Source: Hydractinia symbiolongicarpus
Taxonomy: Eukaryota; Cnidaria; Hydrozoa; Anthoathecata; Hydractiniidae
DNA length: 64,000 nucleotides
Reading direction: 5' to 3'
NCBI RefSeq assembly: GCF_029227915.1
Contig: NC_079876.1
Location: 15,562,001-15,626,000 of the forward strand
Numbering within the stretch: the stretch's first letter is position 1; each line of letters opens with the position of its first letter. The notes under the pieces are model-generated. The model was not told where the DNA came from. It ran no database searches and saw only the letters and a list, made by a program, of their open reading frames with translations. Below, piece after piece: positions 25,501 through 40,500 of this stretch. A program made the translations under genes and the position numbers.

Positions 25501-28500
25501 TACTGTTACCTCTTGAAAGGTATGTGAGCTGTGTTGCGGCAAGTTATTGTATACCTCTTAAAAAGAATGCGTTTTGTGTGCCAAGTTACTGAGGACCTCT
25601 TTAAAGCTATGTTTTCCATATTAATATAGTTAATAGAGTTAGTTTATATATAGTTAGTTAGTATTTTACCTCAACTTCCTAAGATTTAGTCAAAAATTTA
25701 GCCAGCATTTAAATAACTCTTACATAATAGTTTGCAATGCTAACTTTTTTAGTTTAATAATTCTTTAAAAAAAATTCTAGTCACCAAAACTCTGTAGTGC
25801 GTTGGTGTTTACAGAATTGTCTAAACCATTCAGTTATTGTGTTAATAAAACACACAAAAGATTTCATATTTGTGAAAAAATTATTAAATGTTATCCCTGC
25901 TACATGTCAAAGTTTGTGTATCACTTGTTGCACATGTTTCAAAGCTTGTTACAATGAGGTTGAAGATTATCCAAAAATTTGGCCTTTGGATAACCTTTTG
26001 GCAAAACTGACACCCCTGCAGGTAAAACGAAGGGACCAGCAAGCCTGAATCTATTATACATGGTGTTAATTTTTTTCTTTTTCTCTAGAAGGATTAAAAA
26101 ACGGAGTTAATAACTGAGCTTTTATTTTGGAAACGTTGCTCCTGCTCTACTTTAAAGTCCGCACATTATTTCATCCTTGTGTCTCTCCATCCGGCGTTAT
26201 CGTTATCTTTTGACTCGTGTACTTGCATGGCAGGAAAACAGATGGTAAGATTTAGTGAAAAGAAGTTTTCCCCTTTGGATTTCTTTTTACAGAAACATCG
26301 ATGAGATTAATACTACCACTTACCTGTTCAGTTATTCTAGGCTTGTTTTAACAGCTACAGCTGTCATCGACGGATAATGATCGTAATCATCTTTGGCTAT
26401 TTGTCCGAAAGACAAAATTTGTCTAGAGAGCCAATGTAATATTGTCTACGAAATCCAGTGTAAGGATTGTGACGCTTTTTATGACGGCGAAACGAAACGA
26501 ATGCTCAAGCAACATGCTTAAGAGCACAAAAAAGCCGTACACAACGCAAATACAGACAAAAATGACATTGTGGACCATTGCTGGAAGAATGATCATATTA
26601 TTGGCTGAGAAAATAAAAGACCAAACTAACGCTTACAGAAACACATTTACAAAATTTTTTTTACAAATAGCAGCAGTCTGATTATCCTTTATTTTCTTCA
26701 GTGTTTTCTTAGGTTGTGCATATGAATTTGAAGATTCTAATCAGTATTACCTGCATTTTCTCATATTTTTACACTTATTTTACATATATCAAATTTGCCA
26801 ACACATTTTTTTAATATTTCCATTTGGTTTTAATTTCATGCAACAGAAAAATCTAACCCATTATTATCGATTGTAAAAATAAGTTTAACAATTTTAGAAT
26901 TAAAAAGATTTAAAGAGATTTATGTTCTTTGCATTAGATTAATGAAGTAGAAGATTGTAAACTGTTATTATACCTTATGACGCTAATGCTGTCATTATGC
27001 CTAAAGTCAGTCAACATAAATGAAAAATCATTTAAAAAAAGACTTAATCTCAGAAACATGATCAACAACTTACTAGATTTTGGTAATTTTTTGGCAATGT
27101 AGACTGACTAATTATACAAGAAACTAAAAGATGTCTCCTCAAAATGTCGTTAATAAAAGATAGCTGTATGAATATTTTTCATGCTCGCAATTTCTTGTAT
27201 GTCATGCAAAAACATGTTAATAGCAATCTTATGTACATTATGGCTTCAAGCTTTCAGTTAAGTAAAACACATTTTGTTTTAATTTCATGTAACAAGTATA
27301 CCAGAAAAAATCTAACCTATTAAATGAAGATGTAAATAAATGTTAAGGAATTAAAGTTAGAACATTAAAAAAACTAATGAAATTTAGTCTTGCACAAACC
27401 TTCATTACATCCCATAATTTCTAATCTTCCACCACATCCCTGATCCTCCACAATACCATTTTTTTTAACTTTATTATTACAATCCATTTCATGCAATCTA
27501 ATACAGTTTGCTTTTAACATAGTTGGAAGAATAGCAAGTTGTGTTTTGTATCTGTTGTTGCTCCCTCTGAATACCTGAAGAATAATCAGAACTACATGAA
27601 GTATACACTTTAAAGCAAATTTACACTTATGCAAAAAACAATTCTCAAAATATCTTATAAAAATAGAATACTTTACTAACATGTTTGATACTATTTATTT
27701 TGTAATCATAAATGACAGAATCATGTTTATAACCATATTTTATTTTGTAGGTTTCAATTCTGTCATTCCATATAAAACCAAGACCTTGCAGAGCAACTCC
27801 AAAAATGTATTTTGTTTCATTAAAGCACACCTGAAGCCAAATGGTTTGATAACCTAAACATATAAAAATATATAAAAAATATCCTACTTCATGAAAAGTT
27901 AAAAACTAAAATTTAAAATTAACAAAAACGTGTTTAGGTTTGCCAGCTATTATTTTTTGTGAACAATAAGTAAGAAGTAATGCAATAACATTTTGTCTGT
28001 TGAAATACATTTGAAACGCAAAACTGTTATTCACCAAGATCTGGAAACTCACCATGGAAATATAAAATCAACAATAAAATATAAAAAGGAAGTCTGTTAA
28101 AAAAAATCACAGAAAAGCTAACAAATATGAAGTGACTTGGAAAGTACGAGAAGTAATTAGCTTTTTTAACATACCAACTTTTCTTGCCCATGCATTTCTA
28201 AGACTATTCAATCGAGCTTTATCTGGCAAATTATTATTTGAAGACGAACTAGAAGCAGATAAAGTTATTCCTGGTTTTCTCCTTTCAACTCCAAGTTTAT
28301 TCATGCAACCTAAACACAATAGGAACTAAAGTTTTGTTCAAATTGATCATCAGTACTTTTTGTAATAACTGGATAGTTGGTGAGGAGGCTTTATATATTA
28401 ACAAAACTATGTAAAACTTTACATATCCACAATCCATACATTTTCCAAGTGTGTGTATTTAAAATATTTAATCAGAAACAACTAACTTGTTAAACAACCA

Positions 28501-31500
28501 GTAAAACCAATCTTTATACATCCTCCATTTGATTGAGGAATGATATCAATAATGCTGCATATTAATGGAATGTCGAACCAATGTGTTATTATGGAATTAT
28601 TAGCTCTGTTCGCAATAAACGTCTAAAAACAATATGTTACTCAACACAAAATAGTGAAGTTGTCACTTAGATCGCGATGATTTATGACTTAAAAAGTGTT
28701 ATCCTTGAAATTGTTATATCGATTATAGAAACTTTTAAATTCTTAAGAAACATGACGCCCTTGTGTCCTAAAAAACTTAAAACAGGTTCATCTCCTCCAG
28801 CGTACTTTACAAATCGTCTTAGAAACAACATATTGTTCTTAAAATATATTATGAGTGTTTACTTTGACGGATGCTCAAAAAAGGAAATAGCTCTAAATAT
28901 GCATGTTGCACACCATCAAGACTTTTTATATAATAAGTATACTGTAACTATAATTTTCCTTCAAATTATATTCTGTTTATCATACCTAAGCAACAAATAT
29001 TATTTAATAAGAAATTATAAAAAATTAAATTTTTTTAGGCCATATATGTTGCTAAACTAAACTTTAACAATTTTAGAATTAAAATGTTTTTAGGAGGTTG
29101 TATGTTCTTTGCATCAGATCAATAAAGTAAAAGATTGTAAACAATATGAATATAGCTTGCAGCTCAAAGATGTATTATTAGTATCTTGTTTTATAGATTT
29201 TTTTCTGTCTTATCAATGCTTTTATTATGCCTTAAGTCACCTAACATAAATAAAAAAAAACATTTTGAACTAATCAAACAAACATGATCAACAACTAAAC
29301 TAATACATGTTTCCTTAAAATAGTGTTAATGATTATTAACATAGTATCTACGCATTTTAAAGCTAGCTGTATAAATATTTCTTATGCTCCCAATTTCTCA
29401 CATAGCATGCCAAACATGTTAATAGCAATCTTTTGAACTAGCTAATACACGGTGCCTTCTACAATAGACAATACAACAATAGAGTTAAGTAAAATTCCTG
29501 CAAAGGTTGAATCATGAAAAAAATGTCATTTGAATGTTTTAAGTTGAATATATATGTTTAAAATAAAACAAATTGTTAAAACACAAGGCATTTCAAGGAG
29601 CCCATATAATATTAATTTAATCTTTCTTGTGACAATTTAGAACTACAAGGTGATAACTGATAACAACTAAAGCAAATTATATTCATCTGCCTTGATTGAC
29701 CACTTACTTTGCTGATATGTTGTGAGGTACAAAATAGTTTATTTTTAATAATCCTTTGTGTTTTAGCCCTTTGTTTTCACCTGTTTCACCATTATAAGCT
29801 ATTCAATGCATTTATCTTAGGTTTCTCCTAGCCAATTAAGCTGGATTAATTTTTAATGCTAAAGATAACAGTTGCATTTTTGCGGTGTTTACATTTTTGT
29901 AGTGTGTGTATAGGACGGAACAGTCAGTGATAGAAGTAGGTTACAGCTGTTAACGTTACAAAGAATTTAATACCTTGTTAGATGCTCCCCTTGTGACAAT
30001 TCTTAAAGACTTTAAATTATTACCAAATCGCACTTGAAAATTATGCACAGCTTTTGTTGCATTGGCTTGAACAAATATACCAGTCAATGTAACCTCCATG
30101 CCAAAATCATATCTTAAGAACTCTCCAGCTGATGAACACCAAGAATTAGAAGAGTATAAGTTTGGTGACAACACTGTAGTGGTATCATTCATTTTTGGAT
30201 TAAAGTCTGATTTCATAGAAGAGGAACATGCTAAAAAAGATAGCAAGATTTAAAACAAAAATAAATAAACAAGGCAATTTTACTTATCAGCTAATAAAAT
30301 ATAGTACAAAAAATCTGTTAGTACTTTGCTAAATTATTAAAGGAACCATAGATATAAAATAATTTTGAAAATTCAGTCTAGGACAAACACCTTCCTTGTC
30401 ATGTATTTATTCGGATAAAACATTATCTATATAGGGATGCTGTACTGAAGTCCAATTTATAAAGTTATAATAAAGTAAACTACTTACTCTCTGAACATCC
30501 ATATAATTCAACTTTTATACACACAACTTTGCTTTGCTCAACTGGGTAGATGAGAATATGACGAGCTGTAAATGCATTTTGATAAAACCAATGCCGTTTT
30601 GTGTTTTTGCTGCCTGGATATGCAAAGTTCTATAAAATATGCCGTCTACAAATTTTTCATGAAAACATAGTTGGAATATAAAGGCGAAACCTGAATACAA
30701 GGTAGTCTATAAAAATGATAGGTTTGCATTAACACAAAGTACACTAACTATAGGGTTAGTGAATCAGTGCATAAAAAGTTTTAACTAGACTTAAACCTAG
30801 GGAAAAAGTTATTGTTTGTATGTAGGGGAAATAATTTTTGCGGATAAAAACTAGTCTTTTAAGGAAACTAGACATGTAGCAGTAATATGTTAAGTATTTT
30901 AGGCATACTTTAAGATATGCTGCATTATGCAATTTGGCTCATACTGCTAACAGCGCAGTTAAATTGTTTTGTACACATAAGCATGCTATAAAATGAAAAG
31001 AATTCAGACCTGATATGAAATACGTTTTTGGATAAAGCTTGGTTAAGGCGAACAAGAAATTTGAGTATGACATAATAAAAAAAATCATTTTTTAAAAAAC
31101 AATTAAAACGGTAGATAGGTTGGACAATACCACTGCTAAAACAACAGTATGTTACACTCGCAATAAATTTATTTTTATCTGAACATTCAGCATTTTAAGT
31201 GGAATTCTTAATTTTAATATTAATGATGCCATTAGGTTACTAAGGTAATTATTTTTCCATATATAAACTTTTTTTTAAATTTACTTCAACAGAGTGCAGG
31301 TAAAGTTCCACACGCAAATTGTAGCCAGAATGGTAACAATTTCCCAAGTGAAAGCATTTTCTATTTCTAACATCTTTCTGATAGCGAAAATTTATCCCGA
31401 ATTTACCATGTAAACAATTAATTTGCCGTCGGAAAATTATTATTAAAAATAAAATGAGTTAGGGGTAGTCTTTACTTGTTTACGTTCTTAATGTGTTGCG

Positions 31501-34500
31501 ATTACAGTTTTTAACTTTATTGTCAATGTCAGTGGTGTTAAGAGTGTGTCTGTAAACAACCCAATGACTTGAAATAATAGCAGACATTTTTTAGGTAACA
31601 AGGGGCCATATTTATCTTTTTATTTTCTAAATGCTCCGTGTTTGTGAAATATTTGTTGTCTATACGTTATTACACTTTTAGGGAATATTACACGTTATTA
31701 TCTACGTACAAACACTTTTAGCCACGTATAAATCTTAAACAAGCTGTTGGTGTGTGTGTTAAAAATCAAAAATCGAAGTTATTAGAGGAAATGTTAGGAA
31801 TTTCATTTATAGTGATCAAGAAAATCTTTCTTAACATTGTTGATATTAGGTACTAATGTTCCCAACTTGTTACTATTTTCAAGGTTTTCAAACAATGGCC
31901 TAAGTTTAATCAAATTAATCAAGTGTGACTGTGTCTATAACAGGAAAAGTTAATCATGTTTCTAATGCTTTTCTTAGATAGCGTCTTTAAAACATCCCCT
32001 TTTTGCATTTTATAAAAGTTATTATTGAAGATATTATTTCGGTTTGTCTGTTCAGTATTCATGTTACTGTGGAAAGTTTATCATTTCTTGAACATGATAG
32101 TTTAGTAGGCGACATTTCGGGAGATCCTTCTCCCATCAACTTACTGAGATTTGGTTACCAGCCCTACAGAAAATATTAATTACCGTAATTAACTGTAATT
32201 ATCAGCTCGTTTCTGATTGGTTAATTTTTATGAATTTCGATCCTCTGCAATTATATAAATACCTGATCAACACAATTATACTTTGCCCGATGATGGGAGA
32301 AGGATCTCCCTAAACGTCGCCTACTAAACTATCATGTTCAAGAAATGATAAACTTTCCACAGTAATATAAAAGTTATGTTTCTTTTTTTATGTGGCTAAA
32401 AAAATCATGGGAGAAAATAGAGTAATTTCATTAGTTAGGAATAGTTGCCAATCTAAACAATCACGTTAATATTGTTGTCTATTTTGTACAAAAGTTTCAA
32501 CTGATGGTTGGTGTCTTTTTAATGAAATTGATAACATGGGAGTTATTGTATGCAGACGATTTGGTTCTCATAGCAGAGTCGATGAAAGAATTAGTTGAAA
32601 AGTTTGAGAATTGGAAGAAAGGACTAGAGTAGAAAGGGCTAAGGGTGAACACAGCAAAATCTAAAGTCATGATTAGTAGCATTGCAGCCAAGTATGACCT
32701 TGTAGTTGCAAAGTGGCTTGTGGAGTTTGCAGGAAAGGGGTTGGTAGTAACTTAATTTTTTGTCAGACTTGCAAGCATTGGGTACATAAGAAGTGCAGTA
32801 TTATTGGTTGAAGGTTAAGAGCTTACATTTAATTTGTATGCAAGCGTTGCAAAGGTAAGATTACAGAGAATGAAGTAATTCCAGCTTCAATGATGTACAA
32901 CAGTGGCTCGTTAGAAATAGTTGAGAAATTCTGTTACTTAGGTGATATGTTGGGCAGTAAAGGGGGTTTTGGAAGAAGTGTTACTTGCAGGATAGGTTCT
33001 GCTTAGAAAAAGTTCAGAGAGTTACTTCCTTTGTTGACTAGCGTCTTGTCAACTGAATTAATAGGTAGATTGTATGAGGCCTGTGTAAGTGTTATGTTGT
33101 ACGGTAGTGAGACATGGGCAGTGAAGCAGGACGATCTTGACCGTTTAGAAAGGAATGATTTGAGAATGGTTAGGTGGATGTGTAACGCCAGTCTAAGAGA
33201 TCGAAAGAGTTCAGATGAGCTAGGAAGCAGGCTAAGTACCCATAGAATTAAAGATGTTATCCAGATAAGAAGATTGAATTGGCTGAAGCACTTGGAAAGA
33301 ATGGAGGGGGATAATTGGGTAAGAAAGTGTAGAGACTTGATAGTTCCTGGGACAAAGCCCAGAGGCAGACCGAGAAAGACTTAGCAGGAGGTTATAAGGA
33401 CAGACTTGATACAGAGGAAGTTAAGTTTAGATCTAACACAGTCTAGATCAGATTGGAAGAGGGTCATTAATATACCCCGTCCAACCCATGCTAACATGGA
33501 AAACGGACGTTAAGCCGAGAATGATGAATGATGATGACTATTAATACTATTACTATTATTAATACGTTCCAAAATTATCACCACAATTTACACATCATTG
33601 TAATTGAGATGTAAGAAGTAATATTGATTTATCAAATGATGTTTTAAGTAAATTATTTTCAAAGAGGAAATATATTAGTTGTGAGCTGACATTGCGAGTA
33701 GATTTATGAAAAGGTAAACATTTGTTATTTGAATTTTATGATTCGCAACATCTATATTATAATACTACAGGTATTATAACATAGATCGTATAATGATATT
33801 ATATGTACGTCTGTCCGTCTGTCTGTCACGCAAAATAGTAGCCTAGCTGCGCAATGAGCGAGACGCACGCAATGCGGTATAAAAAGGACGGGCGAACCCT
33901 TGGATTTTTCCACAGGCTAACAACGACTAGTTATTTCGAAGACTATCAAAAAATAATCCAGCTTATCTATTTTTAAATCTAAAATAAAACTTTGGGACTG
34001 GATGAGTGTGTTGTATTTGTGTAATTAGTAAACATTTTAGTTAGACCACTGCAAAGTCGAATATTTAATACTACATGAACACACGAAGAAAAATATATTT
34101 AAAAAGAATTTACCCTTTTTTTATTCGTATAATCAATTATCTTTTCTTCCCACAAGTCAACTAAATCATTCGGATCTGTTATACCATACTTTATACGCAC
34201 ATTTGTGACTCCTTGCGTACTACCTTGTATTGCAAGACCGGTAATTGTCATTATTCTTCCCAAATCAATCTGTATGTAAGCATTTCTACTGCTCCACTTG
34301 AAAGCACCATTTAATCGAGCAAAAGATACATTCATGTTATTTGAAGAAGGAGTAGATGTTTTCAATCTGTCATCAGGTATTACATAAGTTTCCATTCCAA
34401 GTGGCTGCATGCATGGACCTTAAAATTGTAATACAAAAGTAATACAAAATTGCCTTACGCCTTACTCTTGAAAAAAAAATTTAAGCAACACAAACCTCCT

Positions 34501-37500
34501 TTTGTTGTTCTTACAATAATCGATCTACTCCATATCACCCTTGAAACAGTAAAAACTTGCACCTAAATATAAAGATATATAAAATAAAAATTACTTTAAA
34601 AAAACCTTTCGGAAAAGTTATAATTCATGATTCATAGTTGTATGAAGCATAAAGAGTGAAATATGATACATTGTCAAAACAAATATGGCGCAACATTTAC
34701 ATAAAGTAAAATTTCCCCCAAAAAAACTAAATGTACAAATTAAAGAGAAGGCTAAGTTTTTGTTTGATTTCGTGAAGCCTAAAATAATAAATAATAGACA
34801 GTTCTTTATTGCATGAATTAAGCTTGGAGAACTGATCGATAGTATAAAAAGAGTGGTTACAAATATATTAACATTGTCATGAGCCTGGCGGTTTTGACAC
34901 TGGTGGGTTGACCTAGCTTTAGGGAATTAGATCAATATTTATCTAGTGGTGTCTGGTAACTAAATAACCAAATAAGTTATTTTAATTATTAATTTTAATT
35001 AATTCATTGACCTCTGTCCGACAAATTCCTTTCTTTGTGGTAACATTATAAAACTTAACTTCAGTTTTTACATAACGCGAAGAAAAATAATTATATCCTG
35101 TCACAAGAGTTGTATTAACCTAACAGATCACAGTCTATCAAACTGTGTACTCGTGAAAGAATCAACAGATTTCTTTTTAAATTAATATAACCACTAGCTA
35201 ATGTAAAGAATACTAGTTACCACAGCTTGCTTGAGGAAATATGGCATAGATCATTTCGATTTTATTAACTCTTGCAGAAAATTACTTTACAAGCCTTAGG
35301 GTCAAGGATCTTTATTGTTTTAAGTCATTTTAACTTAAACAAAGCTGCGTTCCTTTAAGACTTAAGTTAAAGCTGATCATACAAGAATAAATGTTCTCAC
35401 AACTTTATTCCCAAAAAAACAAATAAGAAAGAAAAAAAAATTCAAAGTCCACTAATACCTGTACTTTTTCCAAGAAATTAACATAAACATTAACATAAAG
35501 TGAAAGAAAAAGCTTAAACGAGGTATGCTAAGATTTATATTAACCTGTATGCTCAAGTATATTAACCTGTGTGTATAAAAAAACTTAAATAGGCTGCAAC
35601 TGATTTTTACAATTTTGAAAGTGAGGTAAGTTTTATATGTGACCCAAAAGTCATAGATAAGCTCATTTCCTGAAAAATAAAAATTAATAATGTATATTTT
35701 AATAGGACACACTTTAATATATTAAACTTCATTTGAGAATAAGAAAAAACTTTTGATTCTTTCTACTTAAATTTTTTCAAAAGACACTTTATGCTAGTAT
35801 TAATAAAAGCGCATTACCTTGCATTCATAAGTGGTATAGGGAGTCAATTCATTAACAGTGGCAGACGTGCTTGTATTTGGTATCACATTTGTAACAATCA
35901 TTTCTCTGCAATTAAGTCTGCAACATTGAATTCTATATTTTGTTATGTACCTCTTTTCATTAAGAATCCACGAAAAATTAATGGAGGTTGTATTCTGAAA
36001 AGTAGACGAAAAATTCTTCGGAGCTAAAAATAAAAATAAAATGTTATAAGGAAAACTTAAGAAAATTAGGACACAATTAAAGCCCATTAGCAATAGCTAA
36101 ATCTATTATGAGGTGTTTATGATAGAAATTAATCTTACATAATTAGTTAAAGTTAAATATTCTGAGTATATCTAGGATGTCTAACCTTGGAATGACCAGG
36201 TAAGATTAAACGTTTTCTTCACAGGAACGAGAGTACTTTTAGACATATACTGATATGCACATGCATATTCTTTGGTACACTTTAACTTTCCATTCTCTTG
36301 ATTACCACATTCACCAAACCTCAATAAAAACTCTTTAATATCCATCTTAAATGTGAGTAATGATTTATATAGTTCATTTGTATTGTGATTCCTGATTTCA
36401 GTGATAGTATAATTTTTATCATCATTTGTGATATTTCTGTCATTTGAACTCCATTGTATATTTGGATTAGTACCAAATGCTGCACATTGTAAGCTGTTGT
36501 GTACTCTCGTCATCACAACGTTAGAAAATTTATCTGAAAATAACATCAAAAAGGCATTAAAATGTCAACCAAAACATCTATCTGCTCACATTTTGCTATG
36601 TATATTTCTTCCAACTAAACATAAAGATTAAGATGAAATCTGGTTAATCTTTAAGTATAAACTATGAGAATAAAAAGTATAAAAAGTATATGCATACCGT
36701 AAATGATGGATTAAGCTCAATAAGCGCCTCTGTCAAATAAGCGCCCTAGGGTTAGGGGAAAATTGTAAATAAGCGTCCATGCTCTAATAGGTGCCCCCAC
36801 CCCACCCCAGTTACGAACAAGCCTTTTGATTTGTTTGTGTAGCTGATACAGTGACTTTGTGAGTCCAGCACCACTATGTTTTAAATGATCTATTATTAAC
36901 CTTAGTTTAGCATGCGCGTACCGTATCTCACAAAAACAAGTTGTTTATCAACTAAAAAGAAAAAACCAAAGCTGGTTGTCTCTTTTGAAATCTTTTGAAC
37001 TCATTTCCTCAAAATATCCTAAAAAAGTATTTTTTAAACAAAGGATGCCAATGTTTACTCATCACGAGGTTAGTTATGTTTGTTTTTCTACATCTTCCAT
37101 TGTTGTGTTCTGGGACCGAGGTTGCTACTTTTATAAATCTATTGTATTCGAATATCACCTGCAACAAAACCTTTGTTGTAGAGTATAAAAAGTTGATGTT
37201 GTTAGAAATATTTTTTATTAAGAAGAAATTTGTACCATGATATAACGTCACAATGAAAACTGATTGGAAATACATCAGACAATTGCATACATTTTCAATT
37301 CAGTCTCTTGAAACCAAGCAAAGTAAAAATTTAGTTGGACCTTATCCAGAGAACACTAGTTTCTAAAAAGCAAATGTGGTTATTTGGAGTATCTGGTAGA
37401 TAGATGCACTTTTTTATAAGTAAATACTCTAAAATTGGATCAGAGGTTAAGAATATACAAGCTCAATTGTTTGTTCTAAATATAAAGTTTAATTCTAAAA

Positions 37501-40500
37501 TTAGAAGTTTAATTTCTAAACTGAACTTCTTTATCTCTCGAAAGCAACAATGGATCCGATTCACGAAGCAGAATTTGTTATTAGCAAAATTATAGCAAGT
37601 TTTTTTTATTAAGGCATTATATATTTTCAGATCATGCTAAGAATATATTAAGAATACTGAGGATGATATTTGTCAAAAAATATCGATTAATAATTAAAAA
37701 GGAAAAATAAAACCTGGACATACGCATTTATAACAAGAAAGTAGAAAAGGTGTAAACCCATAATCTGGAGATAAATAACACTTTGTGTAAAATTTTATGT
37801 GTAAAAATAAAATAATTGATCTTTGTTGATTAGGGTTTGTGTTTGTTAGGCAAACCGTTCTTTTTAATATTTCAGATTACAATATTGCGGTAGGGGGGCA
37901 ATATACCAGAATAAATAAAGTTTTTATATTTCTATTCTGTGTCATTAACATTTAATTTCTTACGTTGATTACTAGTGTATAACTTTAGGACAGTTACTGT
38001 ATGCAAAATGTATGACTAAATATAAACAACAAACAGTAGATTATAAAAATTTTGTAATAACCTTGCTTGTATGACTTAACGAGTTATGATGGAGTTTGTG
38101 AATGACTTGGGTATACTTTTTTCTCTGATGTACTTTTGGCATGGGCATAGCAAGTTTATACCCAGAGGAAAAAATATTTCGTAGGAAGAAAACTTCATGA
38201 GTTTTTGGGCATTATCCTTGAATTCGTGAAATAAAATTCTTGCGAAAAAATTGATTTTTGTATTTCGCGTAATACACTTTTCTCGAAAAATCATAATTCT
38301 TGCAAAAAATCACTTTTTTAGATTACAATGGCAAAAGTACGAGTTTTTCATAACTAAAAAGTGGAGAATACGAAATCAGTTACAGAATAAAATACTCAAT
38401 TTCATTAGTCAGTTAGATCTATTTCCACTATTTTCTTTTTATTTAAATTTATGCGTGAATCTGACATTAACACATGCGTTGGTGATAGGTAACAAAAAAG
38501 AGCAAAAAAATTAGAATTAGATTTATTTGCCCACTTTTCAACTCTTGTTGGTGGAGATGAATTAGCAGATTAATCACCACCAGATGAGGAATATTTACAA
38601 TCACAAGAGTAGATTTAGATGATTCAGACTGCGAAGAGGATTTTGATAGAAATTTATTTGAAGATGCTTTAAATTTATTTTAACAAAAACAAATGAAACC
38701 GTCTTTTATTTCATTTTAAGAACTCCAAAATTACTTTACTCAAAATTTTTATTTCTTCTAGATTGCAAAGAAAAATTTAAAGCTAAAAATTCGTTTTAAA
38801 AAATTGTAATTTTCTAAATTCGCAAAATAAATTCCTGCAAAATTTTTACCTAATGGTTGTTGGACAACTTTAATTTCGTTGGATATTTTGCTTTTTTTAA
38901 TAATATTATCTTTTTTTTTTATCCGCTTATATTTTTAGACCTTTGTTTCAGTAGGTATTTTGGAATAATACAGATGTGACTTTTAAAAATTCAAATTACT
39001 GTGTTCTGTGTTTTTGCAACACTTTGGTATCCTTTACATGATTCAATGAGAGATTCAGTGGACTTTTTCACTAGCATACGGCTAGTTTTGAATATTTTTC
39101 AAGGGAAAATATAACAAGAAATTGGTTATAGCAACAAACAAAGATACAAACGCCTGTTTTAGAACACAAGATTTTCAAACATTATTGTAATTTTTGATAG
39201 TGTTCTAAAAAAAAATAGCTAAATATCATGAAAGGAAGAACAACAATAAAGTGTGTCAGCCATATTTGCAAGTTCACAAATGCATATAGGATAGTTTTGA
39301 AATGTACTCACTGTATTCAGTGTGTTAAAAAATAGCTAGGTAGTTCATTTTGTCAAGAAGATGAACCTAAACTAAATTTTTGTCTAAGATTTAAAATGAA
39401 ACATGGTATCTTAGGTCACATTTGCAAACAAAATGTACAATAATCATCTTACTACCTAAGTAGAAATAAACAAACTAGCATTATTTTATCTATTTCAAGT
39501 TTCTTTAGGTAAATCTTGTATAAAAAGAGGCCAGGTTGTTGCTTTTTTGTTTTTTTCTAGATATCATTTCTGCTTGCTGATAATTGGAATTTCTTTTTTT
39601 TAAAAAAAATCTTTAGCATTGACTCAGAAACCATTTTAAACTAGGGTAAGCTGTATGAAACTCAGTATCGTCAACTTTTTGTTCATGTCAACTAAAGATG
39701 TTCTATTCTCTTTGTTGATTTTTTTTTTACTATTACTTCCTTAGTATTGAAATTATAAAAGTATTTCTAAGTCGCTTGGTATACTTCACATATATCCCAC
39801 CTAATATCCTACACAATAATGTTAACAAAATCGATCACAGTGAAAAGTAATTACTCGTACCGAAAAGAAGTTTAGCCACGTTTTTCACTATTTTTTTTTT
39901 TTAAATAAGTCATTCAGAGGTCATATAATTAGGCTCTTTGTAAAAAGGAATAGTAAAAAAATTAACTTGCGCTGATTTTTTCTTGTGTAGTAATATCAAA
40001 CTTATTATTGTCATAGCTTGTTTTAAGCCAACAAAAATGTTAATAAAAATGTTTTAAGACAAACAGTTTTATAGAATTTATAAACTTTATAAAACTTCCT
40101 TCACTCAAAGGAAGTTTTAAAAAGCAAAATAAACTAGTCCTTCAACAGTAAAAATCCACAGGTAAAGTTTGTGCTTTCACAGCAAAGTGGTGATTTGCTC
40201 TGTGAGATATTATTATTATTATTATTAATAACTGTATACCCGTGGAAGAATCCACTGTATCTCTCATTAAATCTATGTAAAGTAGACCAAAGTGTTTCAA
40301 AAATGTACAACGCAGAATTTGAGTTTGTGAAACCCACTGACACACAAAAAAAATAAACAACAAAATTAAAATGCAAAATGAAGAACAAAATAAGAGGTAG
40401 TATTTTTTCGTTTCAGCCTCAATATTCTTAACTTGTTGAGAAATATTATCCTTATTATTATAAACATATTTTTAGCCTGACTATGGCCTAAAAATATATA

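Larger units (their letters stand above)
22198..27399. other. Gene B 5.2-kb intron with two transposon relics
   Basis: Between the Ig-2 exon and the last F5/8C-6 exon. Contains the Helitron helicase relic (~24325-25420) and the Penelope-type GIY-YIG relic (~26400-26620). The remaining sequence is AT-rich without features I can name. Confidence 0.7.
30630..34113. other. Gene B 3.5-kb intron with three mobile-element insertions
   Basis: Splits F5/8C-4. Holds the foldback element 32064-32365, the non-LTR relic ~32505-33560 and repeat copy 2 at 33782-33930. Nothing recognised in 30630-32063. Confidence 0.7.

Noticed and set aside
28677-29060. Plus-strand open frame of 127 codons
   Set aside because: It lies in a gene B intron block also present in gene A, where the frame is not kept. 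No recognisable domain.
33031-33384. Open frame of 117 codons as a host gene
   Set aside because: It is the C-terminal part of a non-LTR retrotransposon reverse transcriptase that continues with stops on both sides.
40134-40388. Overlapping open frames on both strands
   Set aside because: Low-complexity ATT tract and a repeat fragment. No exon context.
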